The notes below the pieces were generated by a model. That model had not been told where the DNA came from. It saw nothing but the letters and a program-made list of their open reading frames with translations, and searched no databases. A program made the position numbers and the translations under genes. A DNA stretch of 64,000 nucleotides from Flavobacterium haoranii. Its GTDB lineage: Bacteria > Bacteroidota > Bacteroidia > Flavobacteriales > Flavobacteriaceae. Position 1 is the first letter of the stretch; each line of letters opens with the position of its first letter. Positions 19,412 through 27,272 of this stretch are shown here, in pieces. Where the stretch lies: contig NZ_CP045292.1 of the NCBI RefSeq assembly GCF_009363055.1, positions 682,001-746,000 on the forward strand, given 5' to 3'.

Positions 19412-19927
19412 ATGAAAAATCTAATATTAATAAGACACGCAAAGTCAAGTTGGGAAACTCCCTTGAGAGATATAGACCGACCATTATCTAAAAGAGGTAT
19501 AGATGATGCACATTTAATTTCATCAAAGATTATTGATTTTTTACCAAAAACATTTGTAGTTTGGAGTAGCGTAGCTAAGAGGGCTAAAGAAACTGCTTTA
19601 ATTCTTACGCAAAATCTTGGAATACCAAATGAAACTATTTTTTTAAAAGACGGATTGTATACATTTGATGAATTTCAGTTAGAAGATGAAATTAAGAAAT
19701 GTGAAAATAAATACGATAACTTAATTCTTTTTGGGCATAACGATGCTATTACAAATTTTGTTAATAAATTTGGGAATCTTTTTATGGATAATGTTCCTAC
19801 TACAGGTTTTGTCTCTTTAGAGATACAAATACAAGATTGGAAAGAACTAAAAAAAGGAAAGACTGTTAAAACAATTTTCCCAAGTCATTTTAAACATGAG
19901 CAATATAAACCACAATCAATACATTGA
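19412..19927 (+). CDS. SixA-like histidine phosphatase
   Basis: A 171-residue phosphoglycerate-mutase-superfamily protein. The catalytic RHAKSSW motif is at residues 8-14, with the second-half FGHND motif (near 109-113) carrying the other catalytic histidine, and an SSVAKRAKETA segment matching the SxxxRAxxTA arginine motif. SixA of E. coli dephosphorylates histidine-phosphorylated proteins. Its 3' end overlaps ppk1 by 32 bp, so it is co-transcribed with polyphosphate genes; this sixA-ppk-ppx order is common in flavobacteria, which suggests a role in phosphate or polyphosphate control, but the substrate is not known. Confidence 0.9.
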   Translation: MKNLILIRHAKSSWETPLRDIDRPLSKRGIDDAHLISSKIIDFLPKTFVVWSSVAKRAKETALILTQNLGIPNETIFLKDGLYTFDEFQLEDEIKKCENKYDNLILFGHNDAITNFVNKFGNLFMDNVPTTGFVSLEIQIQDWKELKKGKTVKTIFPSHFKHEQYKPQSIH

Positions 19928-22010
19928 TAGAGAAAAAAGTTGGTTAACCTTTAATGCTAGAGTATTACAAGAAGCTGCCGATGAAACGGTGCCACTATTA
20001 GATAGATTAAGATTTTTAGGAATTTTTTCTAATAATTTAGACGAATTTTTTAGAGTTCGTTATGCCGCTATTAGAAGAATGAAAATGGAGAAGAATGAAA
20101 ATGCCAGTAAATTACTTGGTGGTGTTACTCCAGAAAAACTTCTAAAAGAGATTACAGAAATTGTTATTGAACAACAATCAGAAAGTTTACGTATTTTAAG
20201 TGAAATAGAAAAACGTCTCGAACAAGAGAATATTTTTATTATCAACGAAAAGCAACTTTCTAAAGATCAAGAGAATTTTATTCGCGACTTTTTTATACAA
20301 AGGGTTAGTCCAGCTGTAGTAACCATTATGTTAAATGATTTAGATAAGTTTCCGTTACTTAAGGATACATCTGGATATTTAGCAGTAAAATTGGTTATGA
20401 AAAATACGTCGACATCAATTTTCGATAAATTGCATTTGAATAAAGAAGTACGCTATGCTATTGTAGAAATTCCTAGTACAATAAATAGATTTGTTGTTTT
20501 ACCTTCAAATTCAGAAAAGCAATATATAATTTTATTAGACGATGTAATTCGTCATAATCTAAATTACTTGTTTAATATTTTCGAATATGAAAGTATTTCG
20601 GCACACATGATTAAAATTACTCGTGATGCCGAATTAGAGTTTGATAGCGATTTAAGTAAAAGTTTCATAGAAAAAGTATCAGATAGTGTTAAAGAAAGAA
20701 GAGTAGGAGAAACGGTTCGTTTTATATATGACCAAGCTATCGAAAAAGATACATTAGAATTTTTATTGAAACGAATGAACATTGATAGTTCAGATAGTAT
20801 CATTCCAGGTGGTCGTTATCATAATAGACGCGATTATATGAGTTTTCCTAATTTAGGAAGATATGATTTGTTATATAAAGAAAATCCACCTTTACCGGTT
20901 CCAGGCTTAGATTTAGAAGGAAGTATGCTTCAAAAAATAAGAGAAAAAGATTATTTGTTAAGCGCTCCCTATCAGTCATTTTCTTACATTATTAAATTTT
21001 TAAGAGAAGCCGCTCTTGATCCAAAAGTAGCTTCAATTAAAATTACTTTATATCGTTTAGCAAAGAATTCGCAAATTGTGAGTTCGTTGATAAATGCTGC
21101 AAAAAACGGAAAGCGTGTAGTAGTTCAAATCGAATTGCAAGCTCGTTTCGACGAAGCTAGTAATATTTCTTATGCCGAGCAAATGCAAACCGAAGGAATA
21201 GAATTAATTTTTGGGGTAAAAGGTTTAAAAGTTCACAGTAAAGTATGTGTTATAGATAGAATTGAAGAGGGTAAAGTAAAACGTTACGGATTTATTTCTA
21301 CAGGAAATTTTAATGAGAATACTGCAAAAATTTATACTGATAATACCATTTTTACAGCCAATTCTCAAATTTTAAAAGATGCTTCAAAAGTATTTGAATT
21401 TTTTGAGGTGAATTATAAAGTACACCGTTACAAACATTTATTTGTTTCGCCACATTACACACGATTAAAATTTAATAAATTAATTGATAGAGAAATTTTA
21501 AACGCAATTGATGGTAAAGAAGCTTACATAAAATTGAAAATGAATAGTTTAACCGATTTTAAAATGATCGATAAACTATACGATGCCAGTAGAGCTGGTG
21601 TAAAGATTCAATTAATTATTAGAGGAATTTGTTGTTTAATTCCTGGAGTTCAAGGAATGAGTGAAAATATTGAAGCTATTAGCATCGTAGATAAGTATTT
21701 AGAACATTCACGTATTTATATTTTTGGTAACGAAGGGAATCCTGATGTTTTTATTTCTTCAGCAGATTTTATGACAAGAAATTTAGATGCCAGAGTTGAA
21801 GTTACTTGTCCTATTTATGAAGATAATATTAAAGAAGAATTAATTGACACTTTTGAAATAGGTTGGAAAGCAAATGTTAAAGCTCGTATTCATTCCGATG
21901 ATTTAAAGAATAGATATCGTAAACCTGAAGGAGAAAAACCTTTTAGAGCACAAGCCGAGTTATATCGATATTATCAAAATAAATTAGAAGTTATTGCCGA
22001 AAGAGTTTAA
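19896..22010 (+). CDS. ppk1: Polyphosphate kinase 1
   Basis: A 704-residue enzyme that reversibly transfers the gamma phosphate of ATP to polyphosphate. The N-terminal domain starts YIDREKSWLTFNARVLQEA, with LGIFSNNLDEFFRVR; the two phospholipase-D-like C-terminal domains carry KVHSKVCVIDR with the phosphohistidine, FISTGNFNE, and FISSADFMTRNLDARVEV. Length is standard. The ATG overlaps the sixA-like gene; translation is probably coupled. ppx follows after 1 bp. Confidence 0.96.
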   Translation: MSNINHNQYIDREKSWLTFNARVLQEAADETVPLLDRLRFLGIFSNNLDEFFRVRYAAIRRMKMEKNENASKLLGGVTPEKLLKEITEIVIEQQSESLRILSEIEKRLEQENIFIINEKQLSKDQENFIRDFFIQRVSPAVVTIMLNDLDKFPLLKDTSGYLAVKLVMKNTSTSIFDKLHLNKEVRYAIVEIPSTINRFVVLPSNSEKQYIILLDDVIRHNLNYLFNIFEYESISAHMIKITRDAELEFDSDLSKSFIEKVSDSVKERRVGETVRFIYDQAIEKDTLEFLLKRMNIDSSDSIIPGGRYHNRRDYMSFPNLGRYDLLYKENPPLPVPGLDLEGSMLQKIREKDYLLSAPYQSFSYIIKFLREAALDPKVASIKITLYRLAKNSQIVSSLINAAKNGKRVVVQIELQARFDEASNISYAEQMQTEGIELIFGVKGLKVHSKVCVIDRIEEGKVKRYGFISTGNFNENTAKIYTDNTIFTANSQILKDASKVFEFFEVNYKVHRYKHLFVSPHYTRLKFNKLIDREILNAIDGKEAYIKLKMNSLTDFKMIDKLYDASRAGVKIQLIIRGICCLIPGVQGMSENIEAISIVDKYLEHSRIYIFGNEGNPDVFISSADFMTRNLDARVEVTCPIYEDNIKEELIDTFEIGWKANVKARIHSDDLKNRYRKPEGEKPFRAQAELYRYYQNKLEVIAERV

Positions 22011-22011
22011 T

Positions 22012-22902
22012 ATGATTACAATAAAAAAATATGCTGCAATAGATATAGGTTCCAATGCTATGAGATTATTGGTAACCAATATTGTTGAACAACCAGGGCA
22101 ACCTACGCAATTTAATAAAAGTTCATTAGTTCGTGTGCCTATTCGTTTAGGTCAAGATGCTTTTACCGTTGGCGATATTTCTGAAGAGAATATTAATAGA
22201 ATGGTAGATGCTATGAAAGCATTTAACTTGTTAATGAAGGTTCATAAGGTCGAAAAATATAGAGCTTGTGCAACTTCAGCAATGCGTGAAGCTAATAATG
22301 GAGTAGATGTAGTAAATTTAATAAAGAAAAAAGCTGATATTAAGATTGATATAATTGATGGTAAAAAAGAAGCTGCGATTATTGCGGCTTCCGATTTAAA
22401 ACAATTTATTAACACTGATAAAACATATTTATATGTAGATGTTGGTGGTGGTAGTACTGAGTTTTCTCTTTTTTCTGAAGGAAAAATTGTAGTATCAAAA
22501 TCATTTAAAAATGGTACCGTTCGTTTACTAAATAATATGGTTTCTGATATTGTTTGGACAGAAATAGAAAAATGGATTAAAACAATTACTGCCCCTTACG
22601 ACGAAATTACTCTAATTGGTTCGGGTGGAAATATTAATAAATTATTCAAACTTTCTGAAAAACACCAGTCAAAACCTTTGTCATATGTTTATATGAATTC
22701 GCAATTTCAAAAATTAAACAGTATGTCATATGAACAACGCATTTCAGAATTAGGTTTAAATCCAGATCGTGCCGATGTAATTATTCCTGCGACTCGAATT
22801 TATTTAAATGCCATGAAATGGAGTGGAGCAAGACAAATTTATGTTCCAAAAATTGGACTTTCTGATGGAATTGTGAAAGCCATGTATTACGGAAAATTAT
22901 AA
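22012..22902 (+). CDS. ppx: Exopolyphosphatase, Ppx/GppA family
   Basis: A 296-residue ASKHA-fold phosphatase with AAIDIGSNAMRLLV at residues 7-20, a CATSAMREA segment, LYVDVGGGSTEFSLF (phosphate 2 loop) and LIGSGGNINKL. It is the short two-domain form without the C-terminal HD region. It probably hydrolyses polyphosphate made by Ppk1; (p)ppGpp pyrophosphatase activity is the family alternative. The start codon is one base after the ppk1 stop; the alternative upstream start would lie inside ppk1. Confidence 0.94.
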   Translation: MITIKKYAAIDIGSNAMRLLVTNIVEQPGQPTQFNKSSLVRVPIRLGQDAFTVGDISEENINRMVDAMKAFNLLMKVHKVEKYRACATSAMREANNGVDVVNLIKKKADIKIDIIDGKKEAAIIAASDLKQFINTDKTYLYVDVGGGSTEFSLFSEGKIVVSKSFKNGTVRLLNNMVSDIVWTEIEKWIKTITAPYDEITLIGSGGNINKLFKLSEKHQSKPLSYVYMNSQFQKLNSMSYEQRISELGLNPDRADVIIPATRIYLNAMKWSGARQIYVPKIGLSDGIVKAMYYGKL

Positions 22903-22905
22903 ATA

Positions 22906-23079
22906 CTACTTTTTATTTTTTATTAAAATAAAGATTAAAATTGCCAAACCAGCAACTATAGATAAATAAGCTTTTAAATTATCGTTAAGTTTTAAATTAT
23001 CAAGATCTATAGCGGTTATACCAAAAGTAATTAAGAATGCACTTGTAAAATTTAAAAAAGTATTTTTTTCATTTAAAAT
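22906..23079 (-). CDS. Possible small membrane protein with unclear start
   Basis: Between ppx and dnaX the minus strand encodes a peptide ending AYLSIVAGLAILIFILIKNKK, with a clear membrane segment and a lysine-rich end, preceded by NTFLNFTSAFLITFGITAIDL. The only ATG (23072) is followed by seven A residues and is one base out of frame with it; an eighth A would give MKKNTFLNF. Without that, the frame must start at an ATT (23079). It is thus either a real small gene with an unusual start, or one with a homopolymer length change. Placed 12 bp after dnaX. Confidence 0.4.
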   Translation of the reverse strand: MLNEKNTFLNFTSAFLITFGITAIDLDNLKLNDNLKAYLSIVAGLAILIFILIKNKK

Positions 23080-23091
23080 TTATTTAGAATT

Positions 23092-24821
23092 TTATAAGTC
23101 TAAATCAAACATTTTCTTCAAAAGATCAAGATTCGGGTTAATTGATTTTAATTTATCATATTTTTCTTGAGGAGTAAAGGCATATCTGTTTTCAGTAACT
23201 TCATTTACTATAACTTCAATTGTAATATCGTGGTTGTGTAATTTTCCTCTTAAATAACCTAATAATTCATTCGCACCCGATAAAAATTCTTCTTTTGTAC
23301 TTTCGTTTGGTAATTCTAATTCAATGACAGTTCCTTTTAATTTTGGATCATTCATTTGCATATAAGTCGCCATTAGTTTTTTACCTTGATCACTTAATTT
23401 TTGAGCAAATTTTGTCCAAAGTAATAACATATCGGTTTCAGAGAATTTTTCTGAAGGTAAAGATTCGTGATGTTTTTGCTGTTGTAGCTGTTGATTTTCA
23501 AATTCTTTTTTAGCCTTAATACTTGCTAATGAAAAAGCAGAAACTCTTGTTCCTAGTGTTTCAGCTTTAGGTAAAACTGGTTTAGGAACTTCAGGTTCTA
23601 TTACTTGTTCTGTTTTTGGTAAACTATTATTTGAAGCAACATTAGCTTTAGTTTGTGCATCAAGATTTGAAGGAACTTCTCTGGTTTTTACTTCAACTAT
23701 CGAATAAGAATTGTTTCTAAAATAAGTAGCAGGAATTATAAAGGACTCAGCTTTTTTTTTTCTCCATCAAAATTGATAGAGGCTAATTGCATTAAGCAAA
23801 GTTCGACTAAAAGTCGTTGATTTTGACTCGTTTTAAATTTTAAATCACAGTCGTTTGCAATTTCAATTCCTTTTAAAAGAAATTCTTGACTCGATTTTTG
23901 AGCTTGAACTTTATAAAGATTTTGAGCATGTTCGCCCGCTTCTAAAAGAACTAATGTTGCCGGATTTTTGCAAACTAATAAATCTCTAAAATGAGAAGCT
24001 AATCCTGCAATAAAATGATGACCATCAAATCCTTTTGCTAAAATATCGTTGTACATTACTAATAATTCAGGAATTTTATTTTCCAAAATTAAATCGGTTA
24101 CTTGTACATAATATTCAAAATCTAAAACGTTTAAATTTTCAGTTACTGCTTGACGTGTTAAATTTTTACCACAATAAGATACTACTCGGTCAAAAATTGA
24201 AAGCGCATCACGCATCGCACCATCTGCTTTTTGAGCAATTATGTGTAAAGCATCGTCTTCAAAAGTAATTTCTTGTTCTTGTGCAATTTCGGCTAAATGT
24301 TCTTTCGCATCTTGAACGGTAATTCTTTTGAAATCAAAAATTTGACAACGCGATAAAATTGTGGGTAATATTTTATGTTTTTCAGTTGTAGCTAAAATAA
24401 AAATAGCATGTCTTGGAGGTTCTTCTAATGTTTTTAAGAAAGCATTAAAAGCGGCTTGCGACAGCATGTGAACCTCGTCAATAATATAAACTTTATATTT
24501 TCCAGTTTGTGGCGGTATTCTAACTTGGTCAATAATATTACGAATATCATCAACACCATTGTTAGAAGCAGCATCTAGTTCAAAAACGTTAAATGAAAAA
24601 TCTTCATTGGGATCGTCATAACCTTCTTGGTTAATTTTTCGAGCTAAAATTCGGGCACAAGTAGTTTTTCCTACACCACGCGGACCTGTAAAAAGTAAGG
24701 CTTGAGCTAAATGATTGTTTTCAATTGCATTTAATAAAGTATTCGTAATAGCCTTTTGTCCCACAACATCTTTAAATGTTTGAGGACGATATTTTCGAGC
24801 TGATACTATAAACTGTTCCAT
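23092..24821 (-). CDS. dnaX: DNA polymerase III gamma/tau subunit, needs a frameshift for full length
   Basis: Clamp-loader ATPase. The zero frame gives 361 residues: Walker A GPRGVGKTT (46-54), Walker B DEVHML, sensor SRCQ, lid and domain III, then a stop right after DGEKKKLSPL. The zinc-binding cysteines of E. coli DnaX are absent. At ten A residues (23752-23761) the reading can slip by one base into an uninterrupted 219-codon frame down to 23092 that carries a Pro/Gln-rich linker and a tau-like C-terminal domain (DMLLLWTKFAQKL). Joined, tau would be about 576 residues, a normal length. So the short product looks like gamma and the shifted product like tau. A homopolymer sequencing error (10 for 11) is the alternative. 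Confidence 0.9.
23752..23761 (-). promoter_or_regulatory. Candidate slippage/frameshift site in dnaX (A10 run)
   Basis: On the coding strand the run reads GAA AAA AAA AAG C. It includes A AAA AAG in the reading phase of the E. coli dnaX -1 frameshift heptamer, and it is also as long as the A run used for transcriptional slippage in Thermus thermophilus dnaX. A -1 shift, or one extra A in the mRNA, enters the tau frame. GGAG lies directly upstream. The zero-frame stop is 13 nt downstream of the run. Confidence 0.6.
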
Positions 24822-24947
24822 AAATTCAATTGAAACACAAATATAGTTTTACTTCCTTCAAATTACAAGTTTGAAAACCTTAAAAAAGACAAAAGTTATT
24901 CACAATATGTACTTAAAAAAACGATTATGATAAGTAATAAAAATGTT

Positions 24948-24955
24948 TATTTTTG
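24948..24955 (+). promoter_or_regulatory. -7 promoter box TATTTTTG
   Basis: A perfect TAnnTTTG box 15 bp before the ATG at 24970. Transcription would start about 8 nt before that ATG, which supports the downstream start MICKNC over MFIFV. No clear TTG is seen at the usual spacing. Confidence 0.5.
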
Positions 24956-24969
24956 TGAAAAAGGTTAGT

Positions 24970-25722
24970 ATGATTTGTAAAAATTGTGATGTTCCATTCA
25001 ACGAAGATTTTCAGTTTTGTCCGCATTGTGGTGGAAGAGTTGTAAACGAGCGCGTTACTACAAAATCTTTACTGATTGAATTTGCTGAAAAATTCTTGAG
25101 TTACGACAATAAATTTGCGAAAACATTTAGAATGCTTTTTAAAGCACCTGAAACTGTAATAAATGGTTATTTACAAGGTGCACGACATAAATATATAAAT
25201 CCGTTTACTTATTTATTAATTTCAATTACAATTTCTGGATTGAATATTTATTTGATGAAAAAAGGATTTTATGGCGAAATAAATTTTACAGGTAACAGCG
25301 ATAATAAAATTGAGAATTTTGATATGCAAAATTTTACATCATCAATTTTTGATTATCACAGTTTTATAACTACAGCATTTATTCCTTTTTTTGCATTATT
25401 ATCGAAGTTGGTTTTTTGGAAACGAAAAGATTACAATTTTGCAGAACACAATATTATTTATTGCTACACCTATAACCATGTATCAATTTTAACCATTAGT
25501 TTAATAATAGTTCTTGGTTTCTTTGTTAAAAGCTACATGACATTATCAGCATTAATGTATCCCATTATTTTTGGTTATCATTTCTATGCTTTAAAAAGAA
25601 TTTTTAATCTTACTATAAAACAATTGATACTTAAATCATTGTTGTTTTTTGTGTTATTAGCTTTCTTTTATATTGTAATCTTATTTATAATAGGAATGTT
25701 GATGTTTAAATCGATGTTGTAA
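24970..25722 (+). CDS. DUF3667-type zinc-ribbon membrane protein
   Basis: A 250-residue inner-membrane protein. It opens with a zinc ribbon, CKNC and CPHC near residues 3-6 and 18-21, followed by a conserved amphipathic segment with KTFRMLFKAPETVINGYLQG and HKYINPFTYLL, then about five hydrophobic segments to the C-terminus. This matches DUF3667 proteins of Bacteroidota, which have no known function. Monocistronic; convergent with the next gene, 3 bp away. Confidence 0.85.
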   Translation: MICKNCDVPFNEDFQFCPHCGGRVVNERVTTKSLLIEFAEKFLSYDNKFAKTFRMLFKAPETVINGYLQGARHKYINPFTYLLISITISGLNIYLMKKGFYGEINFTGNSDNKIENFDMQNFTSSIFDYHSFITTAFIPFFALLSKLVFWKRKDYNFAEHNIIYCYTYNHVSILTISLIIVLGFFVKSYMTLSALMYPIIFGYHFYALKRIFNLTIKQLILKSLLFFVLLAFFYIVILFIIGMLMFKSML

Positions 25723-25725
25723 ATT

Positions 25726-26019
25726 TTAAGAAGAAAGTTTTATTAAGTTTTCTAAAATTTTAACCGCTTCAGATGAAGTATTAGCCGAATAACCCGCAAC
25801 AAAAACTCCTTTTTTATCTTCGAAAGAAGAAATTCCATACACAATAGATTCATCATCTGGGTTCGAATTTCCTTCATATCTATAAATATGATGAATAATA
25901 AATCCATCGGGATCCATTATAATTTCATTTTCATGTATGTTATAATCAAAATCAAATCCTTTGCTTTTTAGTTCTTCTAATGCTACTGAAACCGAAGCAT
26001 AATGATATTCTATTTTCAT
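25726..26019 (-). CDS. Small conserved hypothetical protein
   Basis: A 97-residue protein. The ATG at 26019 is used; reading further upstream would run through the antisense of RNase P RNA. Features: [34 protein letters not shown], then [27 protein letters not shown], an alpha/beta pattern without membrane segments. Similar short Bacteroidota proteins are often annotated as phosphoribosylpyrophosphate synthetase, which is not supported here: no PRPP motif exists. Function unknown. Confidence 0.8.
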   Translation of the reverse strand: MKIEYHYASVSVALEELKSKGFDFDYNIHENEIIMDPDGFIIHHIYRYEGNSNPDDESIVYGISSFEDKKGVFVAGYSANTSSEAVKILENLIKLSS

Positions 26020-26081
26020 CTTTTTTCTTTTAAAGTTACAATTTATATGTGATAAAGTTTTTAAGGTAATGTTAAAGTGTT

Positions 26082-26089
26082 TACTTTTG
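26082..26089 (+). promoter_or_regulatory. -7 promoter box TACTTTTG of rnpB
   Basis: A perfect TAnnTTTG box directly upstream of the RNase P RNA 5' end (about 26091-26095), at the distance expected for initiation at the mature end. The -33 element is not a clear TTG. Confidence 0.65.
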
Positions 26090-26090
26090 C

Positions 26091-26390
26091 GCCCGCAGAC
26101 CGTCTTATCGCTGCTCGAAAGAGGAGAGGAAAGTCCGGACACCATAGAGCAAGCATAGCGGGTAACGCCCGTCCGTTGAAAGGCGAGGACAAGTGCAACA
26201 GAAAGTATGTACAGGTAATGCTGTAGTGAAACCAGGTAAACTCTATGCGGTGAAATGCCATGTATATCAGCAATTAAGAGCTGCTCGTTCATGCTGAGGG
26301 GTAGGCAGATGGATTCCGTGAGTAATTGCGGAACTAGATAAATGATAAGACTCCTTTTGGAGACAGAACCCGGCTTATAGGTCTGCTTTT
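26091..26390 (+). ncRNA. rnpB: RNase P RNA
   Basis: A bacterial type A RNase P RNA, the catalytic subunit of tRNA 5' processing. The universally conserved GAGGAAAGTCCGGAC (P4/CR-I, about 26121) and the 3' partner ACAGAACCCGGCTTA (about 26364) are both present. P1 is formed by GCAGAC (26095-26100) and GTCTGC (26381-26386). The RNA ends in a run of nine T residues (26387-26395) and is backed by a second strong terminator. It is not inside a coding gene; an apparent antisense reading frame is spurious. Confidence 0.97.
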
Positions 26391-26401
26391 TTTTTAAAAC
26401 A

Positions 26402-26438
26402 AAAAATGTCATTTTAATTTACTTAAAATGACATTTTT
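26402..26438. terminator. Bidirectional terminator between rnpB and the LOG-family gene
   Basis: A perfect 16-bp stem, AAAAATGTCATTTTAA (26402-26417) and its complement (26423-26438), with loop TTTAC. A/T flanks give U-runs in both directions, so it can stop rnpB on plus and the LOG gene on minus. Confidence 0.85.
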
Positions 26439-26458
26439 ATTTAAAGTTTATCACCAAA

Positions 26459-27184
26459 TTAGAAGTTAGGCGATAAATTATATTTTTTGTAGAAATTATC
26501 TAAAGCTTCTAAAACTTCATCCTCGTTGTCTACTATTTTAAACAAGTTTAAATCTTCTGGACTCACATTTTGGAATTTTTCTAATAAAACGGCTTTTACC
26601 CAATCCATTAAACCTGTCCAAAATTCTGTTCCAACTAAGATAATAGGAAATTTTGCAATTTTCTTAGTCTGAATTAAAGTAATCGCTTCAAATAATTCGT
26701 CTAACGTTCCAAAACCACCAGGCATAACTACAAATCCTTGAGAATACTTAACAAACATTACCTTTCTTACGAAGAAGTAATCGAAGTTTAAGTTTTTATC
26801 TCTATCTATATAAGGATTAAAGTGTTGCTCGAAAGGTAACTCGATATTTAAACCAACTGAAGTTCCGCCACCGTAGTGCGCTCCTTTGTTACCTGCTTCC
26901 ATAATTCCAGGTCCACCACCAGTAATTACACCGTAACCAGCTTTACTGATTTTGTAAGCAATTTTTTCAGCTAATAAATAATATTTGTCTTCAGGTTTTG
27001 TTCTTGCTGAACCAAAAATAGAAACACAAGGACCAATTCTTCCCATCGATTCGTAACCATTTACGAATTCCGACATGATTTTAAAAATTGCCCATGAGTC
27101 GTTTGTACGTATTTCGTTCCAAGTTTTTTGTTTAAATTTCTCTTGGATTCTGTGATCGTCATTTTCGTATTGATCTGCTGCCAT
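26459..27184 (-). CDS. LOG-family / TIGR00730 Rossmann-fold protein
   Basis: A 241-residue protein with the LOG motif GGGPGIMEAGNKGA and the phosphoribohydrolase signature MPGGFGTLDELFEAITLIQT. Characterised LOG enzymes cleave nucleoside 5'-monophosphates (cytokinin-type or AMP/GMP) to free base and ribose 5-phosphate; older annotation as lysine decarboxylase is wrong. The real substrate cannot be read here. It is followed by a terminator and preceded 88 bp upstream by the end of uvrA; co-transcription is possible. Confidence 0.92.
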   Translation of the reverse strand: MAADQYENDDHRIQEKFKQKTWNEIRTNDSWAIFKIMSEFVNGYESMGRIGPCVSIFGSARTKPEDKYYLLAEKIAYKISKAGYGVITGGGPGIMEAGNKGAHYGGGTSVGLNIELPFEQHFNPYIDRDKNLNFDYFFVRKVMFVKYSQGFVVMPGGFGTLDELFEAITLIQTKKIAKFPIILVGTEFWTGLMDWVKAVLLEKFQNVSPEDLNLFKIVDNEDEVLEALDNFYKKYNLSPNF

Positions 27185-27272
27185 AATAAAATTAAATTAA
27201 TTTGTTGGTAAACAAATAATTAAGTTAAACATTAAATCTTGAGCAGTGTTGTTGTGTGAAGTAATTAGAGCG

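Noticed and set aside
24035..24268. Plus-strand frame inside dnaX
   Set aside because: Antisense shadow of the ATPase domain with no start signal.
26020..26412. N-terminal extension of the small minus-strand gene and another minus-strand frame over this region
   Set aside because: Both are antisense readings of RNase P RNA, which has all conserved elements on the plus strand.
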